A stretch of DNA of 64,000 nt from Mycolicibacter senuensis (GCF_002101885.1 NZ_LQPS01000036.1:112027-176026), one strand, 5' to 3'. Shown: positions 15,618 to 25,461, numbered from the stretch's first letter. Numbers and translations: made by a program. The notes: generated from the sequence alone by a model not told the origin.

Positions 15618-17099
15618 GTGATCGCCGAGTCGACCCGGCGCTGGAACATCGGCCGTGACGTGACCGCCGCGGTGCTGTTGTGCGTTGCGCCGGCGCTGCC
15701 GTGGAGTCTGTACTTCGGGGCCGGGATTCCCGCCAGCGATACCAGGTTGCTGGCCGTGCTCGCCGCGGTAACCGTGCTCGCGCTGGGGTCGGTGGCCGCG
15801 ACCTATGCCGGCCCCTGGGGAATCCTGGGCGCGCACGCCGATCCCGCACTGGCCGGGCGGCTGCGCCGACTGCTCAGCGCGCCCTACCTGCTGCTGGTGT
15901 TGGGTGTGGTGGTCGCCGATGTGGTACAGACCGTCCAGTACGGCGGCACCTCCCGGCCGCCCGGCGGGGTTGGCCCGGGAGCCTGGCTGGGCGTCGCGGG
16001 TGCAGTGCTGGCCGGGCAGCCGGTGCTGGCCGGTCCCGTCCGGTACTGGCAGCGCGGCGCCCGCCTGCTGGGCGACGCCGCGATCGCCGGCGCCGCCTTG
16101 AGCGTGCTCTACAACCTGTACTGGCGGGTGCACTACGCCGTGCCCGATGTGCACTCGGCAAGCGACTTCGGCAGGCCGCACGCCGCCATCATCGCGACCG
16201 CCCTGGTGTACGGTGCGGTGGCCTGGATCACGGTGGCCATCGCATCACGGTGGATTCTGCGTCGCGACAAGGCATCACAACTCTGCGTCGTCCTGCTCGG
16301 GGGGGCCGCCCTGCTGGCCGGTGTACTGGTGTGGGTGTTGCCGGTGGGCCGTGTCATTGACGGCTTTCACGGCATCGCGCAGAATACCTCCACTGCGGGG
16401 GTGGGTTTCGAAGGTTACCTGGTGTGGGTGGCCGCGGCGGCGATCTTCGCGGTGGCGGCGGTGCGCGACGCATCGCCGGCAACCTGGCTGGGTGCGACAC
16501 GTAATACGTTGCTGCTCATCGTCATCTGGTGTGTGGGGTCGGCGTTGATGCGTGTCAATGACCTCGTCGTCGCGGTAGCGTTGGATCTGCCGTATTCGCC
16601 GTATGACAGCGCGGCGATGGCGTCCTTCGACGTGGTGACCGCGGTGGTCGCGATCTGGTTGCGGATCAACCTGGCGAATCGGTCGATTCCGTCAGCCGCC
16701 CTGTGGTCGGTGGCCGCGGTGCTGTTCGGGTTCACGATCGCGCGCATCGTGGTCGGCGTCGGGCTGGCCCCGCGGCTGCCGGATTCGCAGCGGGCCGACG
16801 CCCTGGCACAGCCGGTGTACGGCAACGGCCTGGCCCAGCAGATCACCAGCACGTTCGATGTCATGCTGTGCGGGCTGGCGCTGTGTGCGCTGCTGGTCAC
16901 GATCGTGGCGGGTCGATTCGCGCTGCCGGCCGATGACCGCCCCAAACCCGGGGAGCCCGGCACCCCGCGGATCTTCCGGTCTGCCGGATCCACGCGAAAG
17001 GTGCGCGCCGGCGGGCCGAAGATCTACCGGGGAGCTGACGATTCGGCCGGCGACGAGTCGGTTCAGGGCAGCTCGAACGGCAATTCAACGCCCTCGTAG
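15618..17099 (+). CDS. Multi-pass integral membrane protein (Rv0541c-like)
   Basis: 493 residues with about twelve hydrophobic segments spread over the first 420 residues and a charged cytoplasmic-type tail. No transporter signature is recognisable. Position next to menE and the DUF7159-like gene recalls Rv0541c, a conserved integral membrane protein of unknown role. GTG start set by the TAAGGT element six bases upstream. Its last 37 bases overlap the 3' end of the convergent methylthioadenosine phosphorylase gene. Confidence 0.85.
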   Translation: MIAESTRRWNIGRDVTAAVLLCVAPALPWSLYFGAGIPASDTRLLAVLAAVTVLALGSVAATYAGPWGILGAHADPALAGRLRRLLSAPYLLLVLGVVVADVVQTVQYGGTSRPPGGVGPGAWLGVAGAVLAGQPVLAGPVRYWQRGARLLGDAAIAGAALSVLYNLYWRVHYAVPDVHSASDFGRPHAAIIATALVYGAVAWITVAIASRWILRRDKASQLCVVLLGGAALLAGVLVWVLPVGRVIDGFHGIAQNTSTAGVGFEGYLVWVAAAAIFAVAAVRDASPATWLGATRNTLLLIVIWCVGSALMRVNDLVVAVALDLPYSPYDSAAMASFDVVTAVVAIWLRINLANRSIPSAALWSVAAVLFGFTIARIVVGVGLAPRLPDSQRADALAQPVYGNGLAQQITSTFDVMLCGLALCALLVTIVAGRFALPADDRPKPGEPGTPRIFRSAGSTRKVRAGGPKIYRGADDSAGDESVQGSSNGNSTPS

Positions 17100-17839
17100 G
17101 GCAGACAGTGCGTGCAGGTGCGCTCTTCGTCGACCTGTTCGATCCCCTGGTGCACCAGCTTTTTGAACGGCTCGATGTTCTTCTGGAACTCCGCGAAGAC
17201 GTCGACCGCTTTCACGCCACTGCCGACGTCGATACCGGCGTCCAGATCGGTCACCAAAGCCACTGCGGCATAACACATCTCCAGCTCCCGAGCCAGCACG
17301 GCCTCGGGGTAGCCGGTCATGTTGATCAGCCGGAATCCCGCCGAGGCGAACCACTGACTCTCGGCGCGGGTGGAGAACCGGGGCCCCTGGATCACCACCA
17401 TGGTGGCGCCGTCGACGACGTCGGGTAGGCCGGTCACCACCGAGCGCAGCGTCGGGCAGTACGGGTCGGCGAACTCGACGTGCACGCCGCCGTCGTCGAA
17501 ATAGGTGTCGGCGCGGCCCCGGGTGCGGTCCACCAGCTGATCGGGCACCACCACCGATCCAGGGGGCAGCTCCGGGGTCAGACTGCCGACCGCGCAGGGC
17601 GCGAGGATCCGTCGCACCCCCAGCGTGCGCAGCGCCCACATGTTGGCGCGATACGGCACGGTGTGCGCCGAATACTCGTGCCGCCCGCCGTGCCGCGGCA
17701 GGAACGCGACCTCATGCCCGCCGACGGTGCCGATTGTGATCTCGGCGCTGGGCCTGCCGTAAGGCGTGTCGCACTGCACGCGGCGTGCGTCGTCACCGAA
17801 GAACGAATAGAACCCACTACCGCCGACCACGCCCAGCAA
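17063..17839 (-). CDS. mtnP: S-methyl-5'-thioadenosine phosphorylase
   Basis: Purine-salvage enzyme that splits methylthioadenosine with phosphate. 258 residues, close to Rv0535: GVVGGSGFY at the N-terminus, [38 protein letters not shown] and the substrate block [15 protein letters not shown], ending CTHCLPYEG. The start is a TTG at 17839, because a GGAGGA site lies six bases upstream and homology begins there; the longer open frame adds 19 unrelated residues. It diverges from menA with 32 bases between starts. A broader purine nucleoside range cannot be excluded. Confidence 0.92.
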   Translation of the reverse strand: MLGVVGGSGFYSFFGDDARRVQCDTPYGRPSAEITIGTVGGHEVAFLPRHGGRHEYSAHTVPYRANMWALRTLGVRRILAPCAVGSLTPELPPGSVVVPDQLVDRTRGRADTYFDDGGVHVEFADPYCPTLRSVVTGLPDVVDGATMVVIQGPRFSTRAESQWFASAGFRLINMTGYPEAVLARELEMCYAAVALVTDLDAGIDVGSGVKAVDVFAEFQKNIEPFKKLVHQGIEQVDEERTCTHCLPYEGVELPFELP

Positions 17840-17871
17840 GTCAGCTCCTCCCGCGTGCAAGGATCGTGCCC

Positions 17872-18753
17872 ATGTCTGAAAGGGCCAGCTTTGCACAGTG
17901 GATCGAAGGCGCCCGTCCCCGCACCCTGCCCAATGCGATCGCCCCGGTGGTCGCCGGAACCGGCGCGGCGGCCTGGCTGGGCGCCGCGGTGTGGTGGAAG
18001 GCGCTGCTGGCGCTGACGGTCGCGGTGGCGCTGATCATCGGGGTGAACTTCGCCAACGACTACTCCGACGGCGTGCGCGGCACCGACGATGACCGGACCG
18101 GCCCGCTGCGGCTGGTGGGCTCACGGTTGGCCACGCCGCGCGCGGTGCTGGCGGCGGCGATCACCGCGCTGTCGGTGGGCGCGCTGGCCGGGCTGGCTCT
18201 GGCGCTGGTCAGCGCGCCGTGGCTGCTGGCCGTCGGGGCGGCCTGTATCGCCGGGGCGTGGCTCTACACCGGCGGGGCACGGCCGTACGGCTATGCCGGG
18301 TTCGGCGAGATCGCGGTGTTCGTGTTCTTCGGCCTGGTCGCGGTGCTGGGCACCCAGTACACCCAGGCCATGCGGGTGGACTGGGTCGGGGTGGTGCTGG
18401 CGGTGGGTGTCGGCGCGCTGTCGTCGGCGGTGCTGGTGGCCAATAATCTGCGCGACATCGCCACCGACGAGCCCGCCGGCAAGATCACGCTGGCGGTACG
18501 CCTCGGCGATGCCCGCACCCGGGTGCTGTTTCAACTGCTGGTGGCGCTGGCCGGCGTGCTGACGTTCGCGCTGATGCGGGCCACGCCGTGGTGTGCGGCG
18601 GGCCTGATCGCCGCGCCGCTGGCGCTGCGGGCCATCGCCCCGGTGCGGTCCGGGCAGGGCGGCGTCGCGCTGATCCCGGTGCTGCGTGACACCGGGTTGG
18701 CGATGCTGGTGTGGGCGGTCGTGGAGGCGGTGGCGCTGTCCGTCCCCCATTGA
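17872..18753 (+). CDS. menA: 1,4-dihydroxy-2-naphthoate polyprenyltransferase
   Basis: UbiA-family membrane prenyltransferase that attaches the isoprenoid side chain to DHNA. 293 residues with about eight membrane helices. The first Asp-rich motif reads [24 protein letters not shown], the second [22 protein letters not shown]. Start ATG at 17872 gives the usual N-terminus ([17 protein letters not shown]). It serves the same pathway as menC, menB and menE upstream, but is separated from them by two membrane-protein genes. Confidence 0.95.
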   Translation: MSERASFAQWIEGARPRTLPNAIAPVVAGTGAAAWLGAAVWWKALLALTVAVALIIGVNFANDYSDGVRGTDDDRTGPLRLVGSRLATPRAVLAAAITALSVGALAGLALALVSAPWLLAVGAACIAGAWLYTGGARPYGYAGFGEIAVFVFFGLVAVLGTQYTQAMRVDWVGVVLAVGVGALSSAVLVANNLRDIATDEPAGKITLAVRLGDARTRVLFQLLVALAGVLTFALMRATPWCAAGLIAAPLALRAIAPVRSGQGGVALIPVLRDTGLAMLVWAVVEAVALSVPH

Positions 18754-18832
18754 CCCCATTGACTGCGTGTAACAGGCAAAAGTGCGACCCATTACCAAGT
18801 GGTTAGTGCAACATCTGGGTCAGGGGGCAAGC

Positions 18833-19129
18833 TCACTCCCCGCGCAGCCGGGCCTGCAGTTCCGCACGGTCGCGCCGGCGCCGCTCGCCGGCCGCGGCCA
18901 TGCTCTCGGTGGCGCGCCGGCGCAGCGGGGCGAAGATCCACATGCCCAACGGCAACGCGATGATCAGCGCCAACAGCATCGCCATGATCGGCGGGAAGTC
19001 GCTCACGCCGACCGCCCGCCCCAGCCCGTAGATCACCGCGCTCAGCGCCACCACCAGCGCCAACCGGGCAGCCGTGTACACCGCCACATCGATAACCGCA
19101 CGGCCCATCCGGGCCCCACCCTCTGTCAC
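18833..19129 (-). CDS. DUF4229 small membrane protein (Rv0531-like)
   Basis: 98 residues: two hydrophobic helices (about 10-33 and 39-63) followed by a strongly charged Arg/Glu tail (APLRRRATESMAAAGERRRRDR). This is the DUF4229 pattern. A TAGGCT element eight bases upstream of the GTG at 19129 suggests a leaderless transcript. Further in-frame starts exist at 19138 (TTG), 19135 (GTG) and 19108 (ATG). Function unknown. Confidence 0.85.
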   Translation of the reverse strand: MTEGGARMGRAVIDVAVYTAARLALVVALSAVIYGLGRAVGVSDFPPIMAMLLALIIALPLGMWIFAPLRRRATESMAAAGERRRRDRAELQARLRGE

Positions 19130-19205
19130 GGTCACCAAGCCTACTGTCGGGTCAGCAAGGCTTCGGAGACGCTAACGGTATATTCGGCGCCAGGAGGTGT
19201 CACGA

Positions 19206-19355
19206 GTGCTCTACCTGCTCCTCATCCTGACCCTGGGGACACTGGTCTACCTCGGTCTGCGCGCCAGCCGTTCCCGGCCGAAGACGCGCGTCATCGGGCC
19301 GGACGACGACCCGGATTTCCTGTGGAAACTCAGCCAGGGCGATAACCAGCCGTAG
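19206..19355 (+). CDS. 49-residue single-pass membrane protein
   Basis: GTG start with AGGAGG eight bases upstream, which makes the gene credible despite its size. The product is one N-terminal helix (LYLLLILTLGTLVYLGLRAS), a basic stretch (RSRPKTR) and a short tail PDDDPDFLWKL. Small proteins of this kind occur at the same place in other mycobacteria (next to Rv0530). It converges with the MinD-like gene eight bases away. Function unknown. Confidence 0.75.
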   Translation: MLYLLLILTLGTLVYLGLRASRSRPKTRVIGPDDDPDFLWKLSQGDNQP

Positions 19356-19363
19356 CGCTCGCG

Positions 19364-20704
19364 CTACACGAAGTGCTGGTTGAACCGGTCGTCGCCCGGG
19401 AACGCCTCGGCGACCACGGCGGCCAGCTCGACCAGGGCTTCGCGCGTCTCGCGCTTGAGGCGCAGCATGTCGATCTCCGCGCCCTCCTCCAAGTGCGGGT
19501 CGAACGGCACCAACCGCACCGCGCGGCACCGCCGGGAGAAGTGGTCGACCACCTTCTGCATGTCGACCTTGCCTGACCGCGACCGCACGGCGTTGATGAC
19601 CGCGATCGAGTTGCGCACCAGCTCCTCGTGACCGTGGGCGTCCAGCCAGTCCAGCGTCGCCGACGCACTGCGGGCGCCGTCGACCGAGCCGGAGCTGACC
19701 ACGATCATGGTGTCGGCCTTGGACAGCACCGCCGACATGGCCGAGTGCATCAGGCCGGTGCCGCAGTCGGTGAGGACCAGGCTGTAAAACCGCTCCAGCA
19801 CCTGCAGCGTGCGGGCGTAGTCCTCGGCGCTGAACGCCTCCGACACCGCCGGATCGGTCTCCGAGGCCAGCACCTCCAGCCGGCTGGGCCCCTGGTTGGT
19901 ATAGCTGCGGACGTCGCTGTAGCGCTGGATGCCGTCGGCGTCGCGGAGCAGGTGGCGCACGGTGGCCGGGGTCTCCATCGGCACCTTCTGGCTCAGCGTG
20001 CCCCGGTCCGGATTGGCGTCCACGGCCACCACCCGATCGCCGCGGATGGAGGCGAAGGTGGCGCCCAGCGTCGCGGTGACCGTGGTCTTGCCGACGCCGC
20101 CCTTCAGCGACAGCACCGCGATCCGGTGACAGCCCTGCAGCGGCCGGTTGACCTGCACCACCAGGTCGTTGTAGCGAGCGGTCCGCGGGCTCTCCCCGAC
20201 ATTGATCAACTGTCCGGACAGCACATAGAGCAGCCGGCGCCAGCCCGACGTCGGCGGGGGCTTGACCTGCCGCAACAGTGAGGTGGTGGACAGATCCGAG
20301 AACGGCGCGATGGGCTCCGCCGGGCGATACGGGGCGCTTCCCGCACCGCCGGGACCACCGGGGCCGCCGGCCTGACCGCCGTAGTAGACCGGCGCCGGGT
20401 TCTCCATCGGCTGCGGCACCCAGGTCGCCGGGCCGGGGTTCCACTGTTGCTGGGCCTGGGTCTCGGTGGGCGCCGGCCACGGGTCAAGCGGCTCGGCGAA
20501 CCGGCGTTCGGTGCGGAAGCCGCCGAAAGACCGGGTCTCGGACCCATCGGCGCCGGCGTCCCGGTGCTGCAACGATCCGGTGTCCGGATCACCGCCAGGG
20601 GCCTCGTCCGCCCCGGTGACCTGCTGATACGGCCGGAACTGGGTGGTCGGATGATCCGTCATCTCGTGGCCCTGGGTGGCGTCACCCGGTGCATGGTCGG
20701 ACAC
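19364..20704 (-). CDS. MinD/ParA-like ATPase with Pro/Gly-rich N-terminal extension (Rv0530-like)
   Basis: 446 residues. Residues 1-150 are low-complexity, rich in Pro, Gly, Gln and Tyr. The ATPase domain starts near 190 with the deviant Walker A KGGVGKTT (201-208), followed by VVAVDANPDRGTLSQ and LVLTDCGTG. This fits the SIMIBI ATPases that mycobacteria keep next to type VII secretion (EspI-like) and at this locus. GTG at 20704 is preferred (GGGGGAG six bases upstream); ATG at 20719 is possible. It lies downstream of the cytochrome c maturation genes, 86 bases after ccsB. Confidence 0.88.
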   Translation of the reverse strand: MSDHAPGDATQGHEMTDHPTTQFRPYQQVTGADEAPGGDPDTGSLQHRDAGADGSETRSFGGFRTERRFAEPLDPWPAPTETQAQQQWNPGPATWVPQPMENPAPVYYGGQAGGPGGPGGAGSAPYRPAEPIAPFSDLSTTSLLRQVKPPPTSGWRRLLYVLSGQLINVGESPRTARYNDLVVQVNRPLQGCHRIAVLSLKGGVGKTTVTATLGATFASIRGDRVVAVDANPDRGTLSQKVPMETPATVRHLLRDADGIQRYSDVRSYTNQGPSRLEVLASETDPAVSEAFSAEDYARTLQVLERFYSLVLTDCGTGLMHSAMSAVLSKADTMIVVSSGSVDGARSASATLDWLDAHGHEELVRNSIAVINAVRSRSGKVDMQKVVDHFSRRCRAVRLVPFDPHLEEGAEIDMLRLKRETREALVELAAVVAEAFPGDDRFNQHFV

Positions 20705-20790
20705 TGATATCTCCCCCATCAGTTTGGGTCGCGTCGGTGGGCAGTAAGCGCAGGGTAGCGCAGGCGCCCTAACGCTTTCTGTCAGCAGCG

Positions 20791-21768
20791 TTAGCCGACT
20801 CCGGCATACGAGTGCAGTCCGACGGTCACCAGATTGACGAAGAACAGGTTGAAAATCATCGCCACGAAGCCGGCGACGTTGATCCAAGCCGCCTTGTAAT
20901 CGCGCCACCCGGCCGTCGACCTGGCATGCAGGTAGGCGGCATAGATGATCCAGGCGACGAACGACACCGTCTCCTTGGGGTCCCAGCCCCAGTAGCGACC
21001 CCAGGCACCTTCGGCCCAGATTGCGCCGAAGATCACGCCGAAACCGAAGACCGGGAAGGCGAAGATCGTCGTCCGGTAGGCGATCCGGTCCAGGGTTTGC
21101 GCGTCCGGCAGCCGGCGCACCATCCGGGCCAGCGCACCGGGCGCGTCCGGGTCACTCAGCCGCGACGATCGCACCAGAAACAGCATGCTGGCCACCCCGG
21201 CCACCAGGAACACCCCGGAGCCGATGCTGACCACCGACACGTGGATCGGCAGCCAGTAGGACTGCAGCGCCGGCATCACCGGTGCGGCGGTGGCGTACAA
21301 CCAGCGCCCGGAGATCGTCAGCAGGATCAGCACCGGCAGCAGCACGAACACCCACAGGCTGCGATATTGCGGCCGGCGCAACGCGACCGCGGCGGCCAGC
21401 AGACCGGCGAAGCAGGTCAGGTTGATGAACTCGTACATGTTGCCCCACGGCGGACGCAGCGTGGCGGCACCGCGGAACACGATGCAGGCCGCCAGCAGCA
21501 CGATGCCCAGATAGACCAGGGCCAGCCCGGCCCGGCCCACCCGCTCGTCGAACGGCCGCCGCGGCGCGGCCAACACAACCCCGGGAGTGGCGCTGTCGGC
21601 GCTGACCTTGCCGGCCGACACCAGCTCGGCCCCGGCGGAGGTGCGGGCGCGGCTGTAGGCCAGTTCGACGGCCAGCAGCAGCAGCGCGATCACCAGCACG
21701 ATCAGCGCCGAGGTGAACGCCCAGTCGGAGTAGCGCGCCAGCCCGGCATCGATATGAGTGCTATTCAT
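20791..21768 (-). CDS. ccsB: Cytochrome c biogenesis protein CcsB (heme handling subunit)
   Basis: System II cytochrome c maturation, the partner of ResB that presents heme outside the membrane (also called CcsA or ResC). 325 residues with about eight helices. The tryptophan-rich heme motif WAEGAWGRYWGWDPKET lies near residue 255, with conserved histidines HARST and GLHSYAG. The ATG follows the ResB stop codon directly, so translation is coupled. Confidence 0.94.
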   Translation of the reverse strand: MNSTHIDAGLARYSDWAFTSALIVLVIALLLLAVELAYSRARTSAGAELVSAGKVSADSATPGVVLAAPRRPFDERVGRAGLALVYLGIVLLAACIVFRGAATLRPPWGNMYEFINLTCFAGLLAAAVALRRPQYRSLWVFVLLPVLILLTISGRWLYATAAPVMPALQSYWLPIHVSVVSIGSGVFLVAGVASMLFLVRSSRLSDPDAPGALARMVRRLPDAQTLDRIAYRTTIFAFPVFGFGVIFGAIWAEGAWGRYWGWDPKETVSFVAWIIYAAYLHARSTAGWRDYKAAWINVAGFVAMIFNLFFVNLVTVGLHSYAGVG

Positions 21769-23454
21769 CTAAACCTCCTTGCCGGTGTCCAACCCGGCCA
21801 GCAATCGAGTGGTCAACCGCTCGAACTCGTCACCCCAGCCGGAGTTGTCGGTGCGTGCCAGCCCGCCCAGCTCGACGTTTACCGTACCGACCTGCCCGCC
21901 GGGCGGCGGCGATGAGTGACCCGGGGGGGTCTGCTCCGGGGCGATCCGGATCCAGATCCGGCGGCGGCGCACCGCCAGTGAGACCACCAGGCCGGCCATC
22001 ATCGTCATCGCGAACACCAGCACCCAGACATCGGCCGGGTCATGGGACACCTGGATGTTGACGAACGGCACCGCGCCGTCGAACCGCACCAGGGTGCCGT
22101 CGTCGAGGCGGATGGTTTCACCGGCCTTCAGGTTGGACCGGGCCACCTTGGTCATCCGGCCCTGGTGGATCAGCCGGGAGTCCAGCGTGAACAGTCCCTG
22201 CGGACGGCCGGTGTCCAGGCCGGTGTCACCGCGGTAGACGTCGATGGCCACCGCGGGATCGTGCAGCGCCGGGAACGCCGACGACAGCAGCTTGTTGTCG
22301 AGTTCCTCGGTCGGCGCGAACAGCCCCTGGATCCCGATCTGGTGTTTGCGCCGCTCGCCCGGATCGGGATAGGTCCCGGCGGGCGGGTCGAAGCGCATGG
22401 CGCCGGACGACAGCAGGGTCAGCGGGTTGTCGGGGCGGAACTGCACCGTCTGGGTGCGGGTCTGCCCGTCGGGGAAGGTCACGGTGAAAGTGGGCGCATA
22501 GCCGTGGCCCTGCAGGTAGGCGCGCACCCCGCCGACCCGCAGCGGGTGGTTGACCTCCAGCAGGTAGGGGCGCCAGTGGTCGGTGCTCAGATCGTCGCCG
22601 GCCTGGTAGTCGATGTGCGCGATATAGGCGGTGGCCAGCCCGGAATCCAGATAGTTGGCCTGGAAGTCGTGGACCCGGATGCAGATCGGGTGCAGTCCGG
22701 TGCCATCGACGGTGGTGCCCGCACGGAACGAATCGAACGCCGCGGGTGACGCCGAACAGAACCCGGGACCGCCGTCGGCGATGACCATCACGTTGCCCTC
22801 GTAGCCGAACAACCGGCCGGCCGCGACCGAGGCCAGCAGACCCAGCAGCGCGAAATGGAAGGCGAGATTGCCGAACTCGCGCAGATAGCCCTTCTCCGCG
22901 GAGATCTCGACGGTGCCGTCTTGCGACCGGGTGGTGCGCCGCCAGCCCCGCAACCGCCCGGCCAGCTCGGCGCCGAGCTCGTCGGGATCGCCGGCCAGCT
23001 GCGCCGCGGCGTGCTTGGGAAGCCGGGCCAGGTTGCGCGGCGCGGCGACCGGGGTGGCGCCTAGATTGCGAAGATGCTCAAGGGTCCGCGGGGTCAGGCA
23101 GCCGATCAACGAGATGCACAGCAGCACGTAGATGGCGGTGAACCAGAAACTGGCAAAGACGTCAAAGGCCTGGAGGCGATCCAACAACGGCCCCAGCACC
23201 GGGTGCAGCGCCAGATACTCGTCGACCTTGGCGGCGTTGAGGTTTCGTTGCGGCAGCAGCGCCCCGGGGATGGCGGCCAGCGCGAGGAGGAACAGCAGCA
23301 CCAGCGCGGTGCCCATCGATGTGAGCGCCCGCCAGGTGTTGCGTATCAGCGCGAACAGACGCGAAAGCCCCTTGAACCGAGCCGTTTTGGGGGCTTCGGT
23401 GTCTGCTCGCGGGGGTGATGTGGTGGTTCCCGCCGGTGGGGGTGGAGTGGCCAT
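21769..23454 (-). CDS. resB: Cytochrome c biogenesis protein ResB
   Basis: 561 residues. Three N-terminal helices (RNTWRALTSMGTALVLLFLLALAAIPGALLPQR is typical), a large extracytoplasmic domain, and a last helix near 470. It forms the ResB-CcsB heme export and ligation complex with the next gene. The start overlaps the ccdA stop by one base. The extra N-terminal 30 residues are Pro/Thr-rich; an internal start is possible. Confidence 0.94.
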   Translation of the reverse strand: MATPPPPAGTTTSPPRADTEAPKTARFKGLSRLFALIRNTWRALTSMGTALVLLFLLALAAIPGALLPQRNLNAAKVDEYLALHPVLGPLLDRLQAFDVFASFWFTAIYVLLCISLIGCLTPRTLEHLRNLGATPVAAPRNLARLPKHAAAQLAGDPDELGAELAGRLRGWRRTTRSQDGTVEISAEKGYLREFGNLAFHFALLGLLASVAAGRLFGYEGNVMVIADGGPGFCSASPAAFDSFRAGTTVDGTGLHPICIRVHDFQANYLDSGLATAYIAHIDYQAGDDLSTDHWRPYLLEVNHPLRVGGVRAYLQGHGYAPTFTVTFPDGQTRTQTVQFRPDNPLTLLSSGAMRFDPPAGTYPDPGERRKHQIGIQGLFAPTEELDNKLLSSAFPALHDPAVAIDVYRGDTGLDTGRPQGLFTLDSRLIHQGRMTKVARSNLKAGETIRLDDGTLVRFDGAVPFVNIQVSHDPADVWVLVFAMTMMAGLVVSLAVRRRRIWIRIAPEQTPPGHSSPPPGGQVGTVNVELGGLARTDNSGWGDEFERLTTRLLAGLDTGKEV

Positions 23455-24242
23455 CAGATCGGCAGCCTGACATCGGAGACCAGCCCGTCACGCACCGCGG
23501 CCACGAAGTGGCCCCAGGCGCCGGTGACCAACGCCAACCCGACCGCGATCAACAGCACCCCGCCCAGAATCTGGATGGTCCGGGTGTGCCGGCGCAGCCA
23601 GCCCAGTCCGGCCACCGCGCTGGCCGACCCGAAGGCCAGCGCCACGAACGGAATGCCCAACCCCAGGCAGTAGGCGATCACCAGCACCACCCCGCGGGCC
23701 ACCCCCGAACCGTCGGTGGCCGAGGCGACCGCGATCACCCCGGTCAGGGTCGGCCCCAGACACGGTGTCCAGCCCAGCGCGAAGACCGCTCCCAGCAGCG
23801 GCGCGCCCAGCACCGTCGACAACTGCCGCGGGTTGAAGCGGACCTGGCGTTGCAGCGCCGGGACGAAGCCGACGAACACCAGTCCCATCGCAATCGTCAC
23901 CACACCGCCGATCCGCTCCAGCAGCACCTGGTTGCTGATCAACGTGGTGGTCATGCCGAGCACCGCGATCGAGCCCAGCAGGAAGACCGCGGTGAACCCG
24001 GCGACGAACAGCGCCGCCGACCCCGCGACGCGCCACCTCGCCGCCGGTGGGGCTTTCAGCGTGCCCGCGTCGGATTGTTCTGCTCGCTCGTCGATGCCCA
24101 CCACCGCCGCCAGGTAGGACAGATAGCCCGGCACCAGCGGCACCACGCACGGCGAGGCGAACGACACCAGCCCGGCCAGCGCCGACACCGCGACGGCCGC
24201 CAGCAGCGGACCGGAGGTGGCGAGCGCGGTGAGGCTGCTCAC
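23454..24242 (-). CDS. ccdA: Cytochrome c biogenesis protein CcdA
   Basis: Six-helix membrane thiol-disulfide carrier that passes cytoplasmic reductant to the outside for apocytochrome c. 262 residues with the two conserved cysteines in FASPCVVPLVPGY and GWTPCLGPTL. GTG start overlapping the stop of the thioredoxin-like gene by four bases. It supplies electrons to that TlpA-like protein. Confidence 0.95.
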   Translation of the reverse strand: MSSLTALATSGPLLAAVAVSALAGLVSFASPCVVPLVPGYLSYLAAVVGIDERAEQSDAGTLKAPPAARWRVAGSAALFVAGFTAVFLLGSIAVLGMTTTLISNQVLLERIGGVVTIAMGLVFVGFVPALQRQVRFNPRQLSTVLGAPLLGAVFALGWTPCLGPTLTGVIAVASATDGSGVARGVVLVIAYCLGLGIPFVALAFGSASAVAGLGWLRRHTRTIQILGGVLLIAVGLALVTGAWGHFVAAVRDGLVSDVRLPI

Positions 24243-24856
24243 TGCGGCGCCTCGGCGGTTTCAACGCTTTCAACGCTTTCTGAGACCAGCCGCCGGATCA
24301 CCGGCTGCAGATCCTCGGCGAGCACCTCACGCAGGAACACCGCCGCCACCCGGTGCTGCCGGTCGAGCACCATGGTCGCCGGGATCACCGACGACGGAAA
24401 CCGGCCGCCGAACGCGATCATGGTGCGCATCGCCGGGTCGTAGATCGACGGATAGGTCACCTTGCGGTCGGTGATGAAATCCCGGGGCGCCTGCGGTTCC
24501 AGGTCGCGGACGTCGATACCCAGGAACGCCACCCCTTGCGAGCGGGTGTCGTCGTAAACCTTTTGCAGCTGGGAGATCTCGGTGCGACAAGGACCGCACC
24601 ACTGCCCCCACACGTTGAGCACCACGACCTTGCCGGCGAAGTCGGCGACGCCGATGGTGCGCGACGGGTCCATTAGGTCGGGCCCGGAGATCGGGCCGGG
24701 CTTACCACGGTCCTCCGGCGGGTCGTAGAAGATGTCGGTCTTGCCGCCGGGCGAGACGAACTCGAAGGTGCCGCCGTGCGTCACCGCGTCGTCACCGGTC
24801 GAGCAGCCCGAGACCAGGGCGGCCGCCACCACCCCGGCGATCAGCACCGCCCGCAT
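24239..24856 (-). CDS. TlpA/ResA-like thioredoxin-fold lipoprotein
   Basis: 205 residues with a lipoprotein signal (lipobox LVSGC, Cys18) and a thioredoxin domain whose active site is WCGPC (Cys87, Cys90). It sits between the phosphatase and ccdA genes, overlapping the latter. It most likely keeps the CxxCH thiols of apocytochrome c reduced, using electrons from CcdA. Corresponds to Rv0526. Confidence 0.93.
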   Translation of the reverse strand: MRAVLIAGVVAAALVSGCSTGDDAVTHGGTFEFVSPGGKTDIFYDPPEDRGKPGPISGPDLMDPSRTIGVADFAGKVVVLNVWGQWCGPCRTEISQLQKVYDDTRSQGVAFLGIDVRDLEPQAPRDFITDRKVTYPSIYDPAMRTMIAFGGRFPSSVIPATMVLDRQHRVAAVFLREVLAEDLQPVIRRLVSESVESVETAEAPQ

Positions 24857-24858
24857 CG

Positions 24859-25461
24859 TCAGCCGCCGGACGGGACACGGTAGTCGACGTCGACCAGCCG
24901 ATCACCGTCATAGATCAGCGTGGTCACCGAACCCACGTCGCACTGGCGCCGGCGCGGGTCGTGCCAGAGCCGGTTGCCGGTCAGGTACTGCCGCACCGTC
25001 CACACCGGCAGCTGGTGGCTGACGCACACCACCTCGTGACCGGCGGCGCGGGACCGGGCCTTGTCCACTGCGGTGGCCATCCGCGCGGCGATCTCGGCAT
25101 ACCGTTCGCCCCACGTCGGGGTGAGCGGGTTGCGCAGGTGCCACCAGTACCGCGGGTTGCGCCAGGCGCCGTCACCGGGTGAGACCCGCTTGCCCTCGAA
25201 GACGTTGGTCGACTCGATCAGGTCATCGTCGGTGTCGACCGGCAGATCGTGGCGGGCGGCGATCGGCGCCGCGGTCTCCTGGGCGCGCTGCAGCGGCGAG
25301 GCGATCACCGCGACGATGTCGCGATCCGCCAGCATGTCGGCGGCGGCGACGGCCTGGGCCCGGCCGGTGTCGGACAGCCGGAAACCCGGGATACGGCCGT
25401 AGAGGATGCGGTCGGGATTGTGGACCTCGCCGTGGCGGATCAGGTGTACGCGGGTCTGCAT
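24859..25461 (-). CDS. Histidine phosphatase family protein (phosphoglycerate mutase-like)
   Basis: 200 residues with the phosphohistidine motif LIRHGEVHNP (about residues 6-15), the SPLQRAQET block and a second catalytic His in VCVSHQLPVW. It is a one-domain phosphatase; whether it is a mutase cannot be told. The start shares one base with the hemL stop, and the thioredoxin gene begins two bases after its own stop, so it is embedded in the heme/cytochrome operon. Confidence 0.92.
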   Translation of the reverse strand: MQTRVHLIRHGEVHNPDRILYGRIPGFRLSDTGRAQAVAAADMLADRDIVAVIASPLQRAQETAAPIAARHDLPVDTDDDLIESTNVFEGKRVSPGDGAWRNPRYWWHLRNPLTPTWGERYAEIAARMATAVDKARSRAAGHEVVCVSHQLPVWTVRQYLTGNRLWHDPRRRQCDVGSVTTLIYDGDRLVDVDYRVPSGG

